In this document: piece by piece, positions 8,489-15,610 of the stretch
Numbering within the stretch: position 1 is the first letter of the stretch
Layout: each line of letters opens with the position of its first letter
Source: Candidatus Doudnabacteria bacterium
GTDB taxonomy: Bacteria > Patescibacteriota > Doudnabacteria > UBA920
Assembly: GCA_023245995.1 (NCBI GenBank)
Contig: JAHFJH010000007.1
Coordinates: 1-44,668, forward strand
DNA length: 44,668 nucleotides
Direction: 5' to 3'
Notes under the pieces: model-generated
Told to the model about the DNA's origin: nothing
What the model saw: the letters and a program-made list of their open reading frames with translations, nothing else
The model's database searches: none
Position numbers and translations under genes: made by a program

Positions 8489-9991
8489 ATGGAAAACGCA
8501 GAGTACAAACCAGTTATAGGGTTAGAAGTTCACATTCAACTTAAGACGAAGTCGAAGATGTTTGGTATGGCTCCAAACAAGCTAGACATGACCGAGCCCA
8601 ATGTGAATATAGACGAGGTAGTTACGGCACAGCCCGGAAGTTTACCTGTGGCCAACAAGGAGGCAATACGCCTTGCGGCTAAAATGGGTTTGGCTCTAAA
8701 CTGCACAATAGACGAGTGGAGTAAGTTTGACCGCAAACACTATTTTTACCCAGACCTTCCGAAGGGGTATCAGATTTCTCAGTTGGACCAACCAATTGCT
8801 AAAGAAGGCTGGCTGGAAATTACTAAGTCGGATGGTGCAGTCAAAAAGATTGCCATACAGAGGGCGCATCTTGAGGAGGATGCGGGGAAGAATATACATC
8901 CAGATGGTTTGCCTTACTCGCTTGTTGACTACAACCGTGCTGGCACGCCACTTTTGGAAATTGTTACTCACCCTTGCATAGAAAGCGCAGAAGAAGCACG
9001 TAAGTACTTAGAAGAACTTCAGCGGATTGCCCGCTATGTAGGCGCGAGTGATGCAGATATGGAAAAGGGGAGCATGCGTTGTGAACCTTCAATATCTGTT
9101 AGGTTGCCTGGAGAAGTTGGTTTGCCTCCATATAAGTGTGAAGTAAAGAACATAAACTCTTTTAAGTTTGTGGAACAGGCCATAAAGTACGAAATTGAAC
9201 GACAAACCGAAATGCGGAAAGAAGGCCTTGTCCCCAAGCAGGTGACCATGGGCTGGAACGAGAAGCTAAACCAAACAGTAGAGCAGAGAAGCAAAGAAGA
9301 GGCGAACGATTACCGTTATTTGCCCGAGCCAGACTTACCTCCACTACAGTTTACGTCGGAGTATATAGAGGAGCTTCGGGGAGAACTTCCAGAACTGCCA
9401 GCGGCAAAACGGAAACGGTTTAGGGAGGAGTACGGTTTGCCAGACGCGGATATAGAAAATTTAATCAATTGGAAAGAACTTACATATTATTTTGAGAATG
9501 TAGTAAGTGAGTTAGACGCGTGGATTCTTTCCGCCCCAGCAGAGTTGAGTGGAAAAACAGATAAACGCGGTAAGCTTATTAAGTCTGTTGCTAATTGGTG
9601 TCTGCAAGATTTTTCTGCCATGCTGAATGTAGAACATAAAAATCCGGACGAGTCTTTAGTTACTCCAGAGAACTTAGCTGAACTTGTAAAACTTATTGAT
9701 GACGGTAAAATTTCTAGCTCCGCGGCTAAACAGGTCTTCAGGGCCATGTACGAACGCGGTGGTGACCCAAGTGAAATAGTTGGCGATTTAGGGCTTGAGC
9801 AGGTGAGTGACGAGGGTGCTATAGCTTCTGTTATAGACGTAGTCATAGCAAACAACGAAAAAGCGGTAACAGATTATAAAGCAGGGCTTGAGAAGAGTTT
9901 TGGCTTTCTGGTTGGACAGGCTATGAAAGAACTTAAAGGCAAGGGGAACCCCAACTTAGTTAACGAGCTACTTCGAAATAAATTAAAATAA
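8489..9991 (+). CDS. gatB: Asp/Glu-tRNA(Asn/Gln) amidotransferase subunit B
   Basis: The 500-residue subunit that binds and activates the misacylated tRNA and transfers ammonia to it. Motifs in order: VIGLEVHIQL at residue 9, the region DLPKGYQISQ, YNRAGTPLLEIVT, GSMRCEPSISVR, CEVKNINSF, and YRYLPEPDLPPL, then the GatB/YqeY tail with the helical tRNA-binding domain (about 350-500). All lie in the usual order and length. No Shine-Dalgarno is present; the start lies at the end of a CTAAT repeat. It completes the gatCAB operon and is followed after 5 bases by two small genes, which are therefore probably in the same transcript. Confidence 0.95.
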   Translation: MENAEYKPVIGLEVHIQLKTKSKMFGMAPNKLDMTEPNVNIDEVVTAQPGSLPVANKEAIRLAAKMGLALNCTIDEWSKFDRKHYFYPDLPKGYQISQLDQPIAKEGWLEITKSDGAVKKIAIQRAHLEEDAGKNIHPDGLPYSLVDYNRAGTPLLEIVTHPCIESAEEARKYLEELQRIARYVGASDADMEKGSMRCEPSISVRLPGEVGLPPYKCEVKNINSFKFVEQAIKYEIERQTEMRKEGLVPKQVTMGWNEKLNQTVEQRSKEEANDYRYLPEPDLPPLQFTSEYIEELRGELPELPAAKRKRFREEYGLPDADIENLINWKELTYYFENVVSELDAWILSAPAELSGKTDKRGKLIKSVANWCLQDFSAMLNVEHKNPDESLVTPENLAELVKLIDDGKISSSAAKQVFRAMYERGGDPSEIVGDLGLEQVSDEGAIASVIDVVIANNEKAVTDYKAGLEKSFGFLVGQAMKELKGKGNPNLVNELLRNKLK

Positions 9992-9996
9992 AATTT

Positions 9997-10335
9997 ATGG
10001 TAAGAAGATTGCGTTTGGCCGAAGAGCCTAAGGCCCAAAATTACAGAGACGTAACCACTAAGCATGGAGTAGATTTGTCTAAACTCCAAGATTTAAGATC
10101 TGAGTTGGACGATTTTTTCAGCACAGATGCAGAGCGTAAAGTCGCCCGTTTGGACACTCGGTACAGAGAAGCTAAGGACAAGTTTATGGCTTTAGGGAGA
10201 CCAAGAGACACAGAGCCAAAAGAAACATTGGTAAGCACGCTTAACGCTTTTAGCTTGCCTAAATTTATGAAAAATCCGCACGCCTATTTAGCACTTTTGG
10301 ATTACTTAAGCGAGCACACTCTAATACCAGAGTAA
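9997..10335 (+). CDS. Small conserved-looking protein after gatB, unknown function
   Basis: A 112-residue soluble, charged, mostly helical protein with no signal peptide. It starts 5 bases after gatB and reads straight into the next small gene (3 bases apart), so all are likely in one transcript. Its layout (helix with KLQDLRSELDDF, a charged helix with RYREAKDKFMAL, then ETLVSTLNAF and a last helix AYLALLDYLSEH) resembles that of the following gene, suggesting diverged paralogues. Not recognised by family. Codon use matches the core genes. Confidence 0.75.
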   Translation: MVRRLRLAEEPKAQNYRDVTTKHGVDLSKLQDLRSELDDFFSTDAERKVARLDTRYREAKDKFMALGRPRDTEPKETLVSTLNAFSLPKFMKNPHAYLALLDYLSEHTLIPE

Positions 10336-10338
10336 TAT

Positions 10339-10668
10339 ATGCAAAGGTTTGGTTTAATTAGAGGCAGTAAACAAGAGCCAAAAGGGGAGAGTGCTGGCGC
10401 CGATTATAAAATAGGTTATGGACTTAATTGGCAAAAGTTACGTGAGTGTGAGGCTAGAATGAAGCAATTTTTAGGTGATAGATTGGAGATTCCAAAGCAT
10501 CGTGAGCAATTATATAAAGAGCAATTAGTAGCTTTTCGGGCAATGCCCGTAGAAAAGTTAGTGGAGCTTTTAAATAACTCCAGAGAAGTGAACTGGGATG
10601 CTAAGTTGTATGTCTTCTTAGCGCTTACACAAGCTCTCCGCGAAAAAGACAAAACTACCGAGTTGTAA
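10339..10668 (+). CDS. Small protein, possible paralogue of the preceding gene
   Basis: A 109-residue soluble protein, not recognised. After a basic N-terminus it shows LNWQKLRECEARMKQFL, a charged helix (REQLYKEQLVAFRAM), VEKLVELLNN and a closing helix LYVFLALTQALRE. These align by position with the helices of the gene just upstream, with weak identity. It is the last gene before the convergent GC-rich operon and shares the downstream hairpin at 10685-10727, whose T-run, however, serves only the opposite strand. A role tied to amidotransferase or tRNA is possible only from position. Confidence 0.75.
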   Translation: MQRFGLIRGSKQEPKGESAGADYKIGYGLNWQKLRECEARMKQFLGDRLEIPKHREQLYKEQLVAFRAMPVEKLVELLNNSREVNWDAKLYVFLALTQALREKDKTTEL

Positions 10669-10671
10669 ATT

Positions 10672-10727
10672 GAAATAAAAAATAGGCTAGGTAATGTGTC
10701 GTCTGTGGGTTGACACGCTACCTAGCC
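10672..10727 (-). terminator. Intrinsic terminator of the minus-strand GC-rich operon
   Basis: On the minus strand GGCTAGGTA (10719-10727) and TACCTAGCC (10685-10693) form a 9-base-pair stem, with an inner GTGTC/GACAC stem, followed by TATTTTTTATTTC. Confidence 0.8.
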
Positions 10728-10778
10728 CATTTGAGTTTCCCTCGAAAATTTCCTCCTTTCTTGGGGGTGTTTTTTGTT

Positions 10779-11843
10779 TTAGGTTCCTGCGATTAGGTCG
10801 TCTTCGAATTCCTCGTCCATAAAAGCGGCGAGGTTCTCGATGGCGACCTGTTCGTTGTGTGCGAAATTGAGACTTTCGATGTCTCCAGTTTGAAGGTTTT
10901 TCGCCATCACTTCAAAACCTGATTTAGTTTGCCGTGAGTCTTCTGTGGCCTTTAGGCGATCATTTTCTACGATCAACACCATACCAGCCGCAATTACACT
11001 GGCGCTAATCATGTTATCGCCTTCCGCCGCGGGTGTGGCGTTGTGGTCGGGTTCGTGTTTAGCCTCTGGCCTATGGTCCTCTTCTCTTTCACCTTCGCTA
11101 AGAAGCTCACCGAGACCAAGGTCCTCGGCAAAAATCAGAGCGAAACTCACGCCGATTTGAACGAAGATAGCTAGGATCGCTTTCTTCAAGAAGAAGAATC
11201 CTGGGTCAACGCTCAGATTTGGCTTGGCCCACCAGACGAGGCCTCCGAGACCTGCGAGGAGTAGGCATTCAATTCCAACTACCACCGAGTCACTTTCTTC
11301 GTAGAGGAAGACAGCCGCGAGGATGACGGTGATCAGGATGGCGACGGCGACTCCGAGCAGCGCCTTCCAACTGTGCTCGTACCAGTGGAAGGTGAAGTAG
11401 AGGGTGAAGCCCATCACCAAAATGCTCGTGACGGCCTGTATTCCTTTCAGGATCATCCGTTCATTTTTGTCGAGCCTCTCGTCTGGCACTAGCCTTGTGC
11501 CGAAGGTTAGACACACGCCGTAAAGCGTGGCCATTATTAGCATCTTCACCCAGACTGGGATGCTGGGGAAAGCTGGTGTAGGGTCCACCAGCCCGAGTAT
11601 GCACATGGCAAGCAAGAAGCAGGCAACGTGCATAAACTCTTGAAAGCGACCCGACCGCTCTTGGTAGAAGCACCAGAGCGACACGGCAATTCCGCCGGAA
11701 AAGGTGATGAGGCCAAGCCCGCCTCCCACCAGTGATTGCCACGTGCCCCACATGTAGAACATGAAGATGAGCACGAGGGAAGCGAGTGCTGTTTCAACGC
11801 CAGTGGAGATCACCAGCGCGTTTTTGAGGTGACTTTCTTTCAC
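10779..11843 (-). CDS. Polytopic membrane protein with cytosolic C-terminal domain, unknown
   Basis: A 354-residue protein with about eight predicted membrane segments in residues 9-240, then an acidic and His-rich linker (about 245-275) and a soluble domain to the end (ISASVIAAGMVLIVEND ... LAAFMDEEFEDD). It starts with GTG at 11843, set by AGGAGG five bases upstream. The start overlaps the stop of the preceding gene by four bases (GTGA), so the two are translationally coupled. Base composition is clearly GC-rich compared with the gatB and miaA neighbourhoods, which points to a different origin or selection. No family is recognised. The pairing with a helical single-span protein suggests a two-component membrane complex, but this is inference from the operon alone. 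Confidence 0.8.
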   Translation of the reverse strand: MKESHLKNALVISTGVETALASLVLIFMFYMWGTWQSLVGGGLGLITFSGGIAVSLWCFYQERSGRFQEFMHVACFLLAMCILGLVDPTPAFPSIPVWVKMLIMATLYGVCLTFGTRLVPDERLDKNERMILKGIQAVTSILVMGFTLYFTFHWYEHSWKALLGVAVAILITVILAAVFLYEESDSVVVGIECLLLAGLGGLVWWAKPNLSVDPGFFFLKKAILAIFVQIGVSFALIFAEDLGLGELLSEGEREEDHRPEAKHEPDHNATPAAEGDNMISASVIAAGMVLIVENDRLKATEDSRQTKSGFEVMAKNLQTGDIESLNFAHNEQVAIENLAAFMDEEFEDDLIAGT

Positions 11844-13060
11844 TGTTGCCTCCTGGGTTGTGCGGCCAGTGCGCCGCGGGTTTTAGGTTGCGGATGCTGT
11901 GTCGGTGATGTTGCTTGAAGTTCAGCCACTCCCAATGTCATCGCCTTTGCGACCAACTGGTCTTCTTCGGCTGAGATCTTCCAGTACGTAACTATGACGG
12001 GAAACTCAGCAAATCCGAGTGCCACCGCCAAAGCCAGTAAAGATATGGTCAGCATCCGAAAAAAGTGGGTTATCAACATCAAACCGAGCTGGTCAACGTG
12101 CCTTAGCGCCAGCCCACCGGTGTTTTCGGCGATTACTCGGGCACTGATAGTGCCTTGAGCGCTTGCGTTGAGAGTTAGGGCGCGTTTTGTCCACATTTCC
12201 CTGGCACGAGCCATCGCTTCAATGGCGTTCACCAGTGCGTTCGTAACCGCTCGCATTTGGCTTTCGGCCAGGTTTGGGTCTGGCCTAGCTTTGTTAGCCG
12301 AAGCACCGAGTTGTGCTCGGAGCTGCGATTGTTGTGCAGTTAGCACCGGAATCGCGTCGGCATTTCTTGCAACCTCGTTGGCATAGCTTGGAAGCAGATC
12401 GTCGGCGAACGCAGTATTGAAGTCAGCCTGAATTTTGCCAGCGCGTTCGTGCTGATCCAGCGCCAGCTTGCGAATGCGGCCAGAGCTTTTAGCGGTGTTA
12501 AGGCATGCCAACCGAAAATTATCTGGCAGCACTGCCGAGAATTTGGTAATGGAGGCAGCGTTTTTTGCTGCCGCTTTCCCTTCAACGACTTTGTGGAAGC
12601 CGTCTTTCTCGGTTTTGCTACTTGCCAGGCCGTAACTTAATTGCCGAACAAACTTGGGCAGGCGACCGCCGATCAGCTTGAGGATTTTCTCAATCAGTTC
12701 GGATGCCACGAATCTGTCCAGTTTCGGATCGGCTAGTTTATTGAGTTCGGCAGTGATCTCCTCGATTACTTTGATCGAATCACTGCCGAGTTCGGCTAGC
12801 TGGATGAACAGCCCTGTCATGCCGGCCATAGCTATCAGCGGCTTCGTGCTGGGCATGGTGAGTTGGTTTTCTCCGTAGATATTTTTCAGGGCGCGAACGT
12901 TTTCGCCGATGAGTTGTGCGGCTCCTGCCGCCATGTGACTCATCGCAAGTTGTACTTGCTTCACGACCTGATCGTCTTTCTCGTACTTCTCTGGTTGCAG
13001 CGAGCGGACTTTTAGGGCCGGCTGCCTGCGCAGTTTCAGTTTCAGACCTTGTCCTTTCAT
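11840..13060 (-). CDS. Helical, single-membrane-span protein, unknown
   Basis: A 406-residue protein, starting at the ATG at 13060 rather than the in-frame upstream start at 13132: GGGAG lies just upstream and the extra 24 residues look non-coding. The N-terminus is strongly basic (KGQGLKLKLRRQP). The bulk (about 25-330) is Ala/Lys/Glu-rich and helical, with likely coiled coil. One membrane segment lies near residues 330-352 (LLALAVALGFAEFPVIV), and the tail is Gln/Pro-rich. No catalytic motif is visible. First gene of the operon: its mRNA carries a long leader with a predicted attenuator (13161-13218). Together with its coupled partner it may form a membrane-anchored assembly; nothing in it identifies a known family. 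Confidence 0.78.
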   Translation of the reverse strand: MKGQGLKLKLRRQPALKVRSLQPEKYEKDDQVVKQVQLAMSHMAAGAAQLIGENVRALKNIYGENQLTMPSTKPLIAMAGMTGLFIQLAELGSDSIKVIEEITAELNKLADPKLDRFVASELIEKILKLIGGRLPKFVRQLSYGLASSKTEKDGFHKVVEGKAAAKNAASITKFSAVLPDNFRLACLNTAKSSGRIRKLALDQHERAGKIQADFNTAFADDLLPSYANEVARNADAIPVLTAQQSQLRAQLGASANKARPDPNLAESQMRAVTNALVNAIEAMARAREMWTKRALTLNASAQGTISARVIAENTGGLALRHVDQLGLMLITHFFRMLTISLLALAVALGFAEFPVIVTYWKISAEEDQLVAKAMTLGVAELQATSPTQHPQPKTRGALAAQPRRQQ

Positions 13061-13160
13061 AGTTTTTCTCCCGGAAATATGCGATTGTGGGATTGAGACA
13101 AGCGCACGCTTGCCAGTGATTTGGTAAAGCAAAAAAAGTTATCAAAGAACTAAATGAATT

Positions 13161-13218
13161 GAAAAATAAAAAAGCCTTTGCTTTACCGCATAAGGCTTTT
13201 AAAAAACAGCCTTATGCG
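13161..13218 (-). promoter_or_regulatory. Predicted transcription attenuator in the operon leader
   Basis: Minus-strand reading. CGCATAAGGCT (13218-13208) pairs perfectly with AGCCTTATGCG (13197-13187), an 11-base-pair antiterminator. The same middle segment can instead pair, as AAAAGCCTT, with AAGGCTTTT downstream (to about 13170) and is followed by TTTATTTTTC, an intrinsic terminator. The two folds exclude each other. The T-run ends about 100 bases before the first start codon, and no gene lies upstream on this strand that the terminator could serve. Confidence 0.65.
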
Positions 13219-13243
13219 CTAGAGCAAAATGAAACTTCTTCAT
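13199..13243 (-). CDS. Possible leader peptide of the attenuator
   Basis: A 14-codon ORF, MKKFHFALAHKAVF, starts at 13243 in the operon leader and stops inside the loop of the antiterminator hairpin. Three Phe and two His codons make Phe- or His-linked attenuation conceivable. No clear Shine-Dalgarno precedes the ATG, so translation is uncertain. Confidence 0.35.
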   Translation of the reverse strand: MKKFHFALAHKAVF

Positions 13244-13277
13244 TTTTGGGCAGTTTGTCTGTTTTTTGTTCAATGCT

Positions 13278-13306
13278 ATTCTAGCACTTTTTCGCCTAAT
13301 TGTCAA
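13278..13306 (-). promoter_or_regulatory. Promoter of the minus-strand GC-rich operon
   Basis: Minus-strand TTGACA (13306-13301), 17 bases, then TAGAAT (13283-13278). Start expected near 13271, giving a leader of about 210 bases that contains the leader ORF and the attenuator. The 375-base gap 13061-13435 is fully taken up by this leader and the divergent promoter at 13333. Confidence 0.75.
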
Positions 13307-13332
13307 TAAATCGCTTAATTTAGATGTATTTA

Positions 13333-13361
13333 TTGACTATTACGCATATATATGCCATGAT
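13333..13361 (+). promoter_or_regulatory. Promoter of the lipoprotein gene
   Basis: TTGACT, a 17-base spacer ending in ATATATGC, then CATGAT. It matches the promoter at 12-40 at 22 of 29 positions, including most of the spacer. It is divergent from the operon promoter at 13278-13306. Confidence 0.65.
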
Positions 13362-13435
13362 TTTGCATGGGCAAGCGCCCGTTTTGATGGAATGAAAGTA
13401 TTATAGGTCTGAAAAGAGAAATAGGAGGACTTGAG

Positions 13436-13894
13436 ATGTACACGAACCGGATAACTCTTTTTTTTGTATTGTTGCTTGGTTCAGGTTGTGGTGTGAGTGG
13501 CGTACCTAACCTTGGAGGTGCGCCTGAGCAAACATCTGCTCCGGCTACAGCGACTGTTGAGGCGTCTCCGACAGCTACTTTGCGGGAAGTGGCACCCGAG
13601 AAGTCAACTAAAGGCAAGGACTGCGGTGGTGGTTACTGGGTTTCCGCCGGACTCTCGCGGAGCGGTGAGCTTGTTGTTTACGACACAAGCGACGGTCGCA
13701 TTCCGCAGAAGGTCTCGGCTGGAGGCGTTTCCAGAACCATGCAACAGTGTGGCGTCGGCGAAGGCTCTACATGCCGTAAAGCAGAACAGGCCGGCATAGG
13801 GCTAGGCGAGCCCTTTAGGCTGTTCATTAACGATGAATGGAAGAATTTCGAAGGCTTCCGAAGCCACGTAAGGCAACAATTATGCGGCAAGTAA
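13436..13894 (+). CDS. Small Cys-containing lipoprotein, unknown
   Basis: A 152-residue exported protein. AGGAGG at 13423-13428 fixes the ATG at 13436. The N-terminus is a short hydrophobic signal ending in LLLGSGC, a slightly degenerate lipobox with C18 as the probable lipidated residue. An Ala/Thr/Pro-rich linker (about 27-55) leads to a small domain with four cysteines (KDCGGG, QQCGVG, STCRKA, QLCGK), probably two disulfides. The family is not recognised. It is a single-gene unit with its own promoter and a strong terminator. GC-rich codon use matches the neighbouring minus-strand operon, with which it shares a divergent promoter region. Confidence 0.8.
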   Translation: MYTNRITLFFVLLLGSGCGVSGVPNLGGAPEQTSAPATATVEASPTATLREVAPEKSTKGKDCGGGYWVSAGLSRSGELVVYDTSDGRIPQKVSAGGVSRTMQQCGVGEGSTCRKAEQAGIGLGEPFRLFINDEWKNFEGFRSHVRQQLCGK

Positions 13895-13896
13895 CG

Positions 13897-13968
13897 ACGC
13901 CCGACTAGCGCGGCCTAGATTTACTTTTAGTACAATCTAGGTTCTCGTCTAGTCGGGTGTTTTATTTT
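13897..13968 (+). terminator. Strong two-stem terminator of the lipoprotein gene
   Basis: ACGCCCGACTAG (13897-13908) pairs with CTAGTCGGGTGT (13949-13960), with an inner CCTAGATT/AATCTAGG stem (13914-13921 with 13934-13941), then TTTATTTTT. The T-run extends into the 3' end of the convergent miaA. Confidence 0.85.
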
Positions 13969-14969
13969 TCATATTTTCTAAACCATGTTTTTTGTCTTTT
14001 TGAATACTTTTTTATTTCGGAAAATAATTGTGTGTAGTAGGGAGAAGACAAGAAATTTCTAATTTCTAATTTCCAATTTTTAATCTTAAGTCCCGAAGGC
14101 AAGCTTTTTATATACCGAGAAACATAACGATACTCGAGACCAAAGTCGTCTAGACGTTTCCAAGAGATGCCTTGCTTGCGTAGCTCAGTTACTTCTTTTA
14201 GCATTCCAGAATAAATTCGCTCTTGTAGGCGTTTTTCTATTCTCTTGTAAAGTTGCTCACGGGGCGGGTTTAAGTAGTGAATTTTGTTGTAGATTGGTTG
14301 GCTGTTAAATTGTTTAATCGCTAAATCGTTTTGTTGAGTCACTGGTATTGGCTTGCCTGTGGCATGAATAATTTCTAGGGCGCGAATGAGCCGGCGAGGG
14401 TTGTAAGGGTCTATTGTGCTTGCACGGGCAGGATCTTTTTTTTGGAGTAGCGCAAATAATTGTTTGGTAGATTTCTTTTCCATTAACTTTCGAAACTTTT
14501 TGTTTGGCGGGACTTCAGGAATGCTGTTATTCAGTATTAATGCATCTACATACTGTCCGGTGCCACCACAAATAATTGGCGTTTTGCCACGCGACAAAAT
14601 ATCGTTTATAGTTTTTTCGCCATCACGCTTAAAATCACTTACCGAGTATTGCTTTTTTGGGTTTACAAAATCTATGCAGTGATGGGGGATGCCCTTGTAT
14701 AGGAACACAAGGGAATTTTGAATTTTTAATTTTCCAATTTTTAAATTATGAGTTGAAGTTTTAAGTTTTGTCCATTTTCCTTCCACTTTACCAGTACCAA
14801 TATCTAGTCCTCTGTAGACTTGGCGTGAGTCTGCAGAAATTATTTCGCCGTTATATTTTTTTGCTAAGCGTATGGCATACTCGCTCTTACCACTGGCAGT
14901 AGGACCAATTACGATGTGAATATGTTTACTAGGTGTATTTGTTGTATTGGGTATACTTTTTTTGCGCAT
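13962..14969 (-). CDS. miaA: tRNA dimethylallyltransferase
   Basis: Transfers a dimethylallyl group to A37 of tRNAs that read UNN codons. The P-loop GPTASGKS lies at residues 22-29, followed by SADSRQVYRGLDIGTGK, GIPHHCIDFVNP, CGGTGQY, RRLIRALEI and the closing KRQKTWFRK. At 335 residues it is longer than the usual ~300. Two stretches account for this: about residues 72-90 (THNLKIGKLKIQN, bases about 14706-14760) and about 293-308 (SGLKIKNWKLEIRN, bases about 14045-14092). Both are written in the AATTTCTAATTT / CCAATTTTTAA repeat language of the gene junctions and keep the frame. Convergent with the lipoprotein gene and divergent from the cupredoxin gene. No Shine-Dalgarno. Confidence 0.93.
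   Translation of the reverse strand: MRKKSIPNTTNTPSKHIHIVIGPTASGKSEYAIRLAKKYNGEIISADSRQVYRGLDIGTGKVEGKWTKLKTSTHNLKIGKLKIQNSLVFLYKGIPHHCIDFVNPKKQYSVSDFKRDGEKTINDILSRGKTPIICGGTGQYVDALILNNSIPEVPPNKKFRKLMEKKSTKQLFALLQKKDPARASTIDPYNPRRLIRALEIIHATGKPIPVTQQNDLAIKQFNSQPIYNKIHYLNPPREQLYKRIEKRLQERIYSGMLKEVTELRKQGISWKRLDDFGLEYRYVSRYIKSLPSGLKIKNWKLEIRNFLSSPYYTQLFSEIKKYSKRQKTWFRKYEK
14045..14092. repeat. Junction-type repeat inside miaA (3' part)
   Basis: AAATTTCTAATTTCTAATTT and related units, of the same type as at 8463-8488 and 16436-16474, lie in frame within miaA between the YRYVSRYIK motif and the KRQKTWFR motif, where the family normally has a much shorter segment. Confidence 0.65.
14706..14760. 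repeat. Junction-type repeat inside miaA (5' part)
   Basis: Units such as AATTTTTAATTTTCCAATTT sit in frame between GTGK and GIPHH of miaA. The 11-base word CCAATTTTTAA occurs both here and in the other miaA insertion, and TCAATTTTTAAAC occurs in the gatC-gatA junction. Confidence 0.65.
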
Positions 14970-14994
14970 AAAGACGGGAGGATTTACATGCTCA

Positions 14995-15022
14995 TTTTCA
15001 CTATATTAGCGTATGCTACAAT
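14995..15022 (+). promoter_or_regulatory. Promoter of the cupredoxin-like gene
   Basis: TTTTCA (14995-15000), 16 bases, then TACAAT (15017-15022). It lies between the divergent starts of miaA and the cupredoxin-like gene. Confidence 0.5.
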
Positions 15023-15054
15023 TAGTATACAGATAAATGAAAGGGAAAAACACT

Positions 15055-15603
15055 ATGAACAAAAAGTTTTTTATACCTGCAATTATAGTAGTTATTTTGG
15101 TAGTGGCAGGAGGCTTTTTAGCAGCTCGTAACAGTGCTAAGCAAGAAAGCGAAAATGCCAGCAAGACAGAACGTGAAGTAACTTTAAATGAGCAGTTGGC
15201 AGGTCAAAATGCAACTTCTGGCACAGCAACACCAAGCGCAACTCCGGTAGCCTCTCCGACTCCAACACCGACTCCACCACCGGATAGTCATTTTAGTGGC
15301 CCTGGGGACTCTGGTGAAGGAGTGGATACTCAAGTTTTTGAGGTAGATTACAATGGCACAAATTTTTCTCCGGCAAGTCTTTCTGTGCGCGTTGGAGATG
15401 TAGTAATATTTAAAAACTCTTCTTCCAGTGCTTTTTGGCCAGCCTCAAATCCGCATCCACAACATACTGACTACCCAGAATTTGATGCAAAAAAACCTAT
15501 TGCTGCAGGACAGAGTTTCCAGTTTAAGTTTACCAAGGCTGGTACATGGGGCTTCCACAACCACTTAAACGCCGGTGCCAAAGGAACTATAATTGTAAAA
15601 TAA
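15055..15603 (+). CDS. Membrane-anchored cupredoxin-like protein
   Basis: A 182-residue exported protein. The ATG at 15055 is preferred to 15037 because AAAGGGA lies at a suitable distance. Residues 4-24 form a membrane anchor or signal, followed by a charged stretch and a Thr/Pro linker (TPTPTPPP). The last ~95 residues are a cupredoxin fold: FEVDYNGTNFSPASLSVRVGDVVIFKN, then HPQHTDYPEFDAKKPI, a Gly/Gln/Phe strand and GTWGFHNHLNAGAKGTIIV. Histidines in HPQH and HNH could bind copper; the Cys of a classical blue-copper site is absent from the H-N-H position. Electron transfer or metal handling at the surface is possible. Followed 7 bases later by holB. Confidence 0.85.
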   Translation: MNKKFFIPAIIVVILVVAGGFLAARNSAKQESENASKTEREVTLNEQLAGQNATSGTATPSATPVASPTPTPTPPPDSHFSGPGDSGEGVDTQVFEVDYNGTNFSPASLSVRVGDVVIFKNSSSSAFWPASNPHPQHTDYPEFDAKKPIAAGQSFQFKFTKAGTWGFHNHLNAGAKGTIIVK

Positions 15604-15610
15604 TTTTAGT

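Noticed and set aside
14916-15131. ORF across the miaA-cupredoxin gap, with a GGGAGGATTT before an internal ATG at 14990
   Set aside because: It overlaps miaA and the cupredoxin gene in another frame and its translation does not look like protein; a leader ORF is possible but unsupported.
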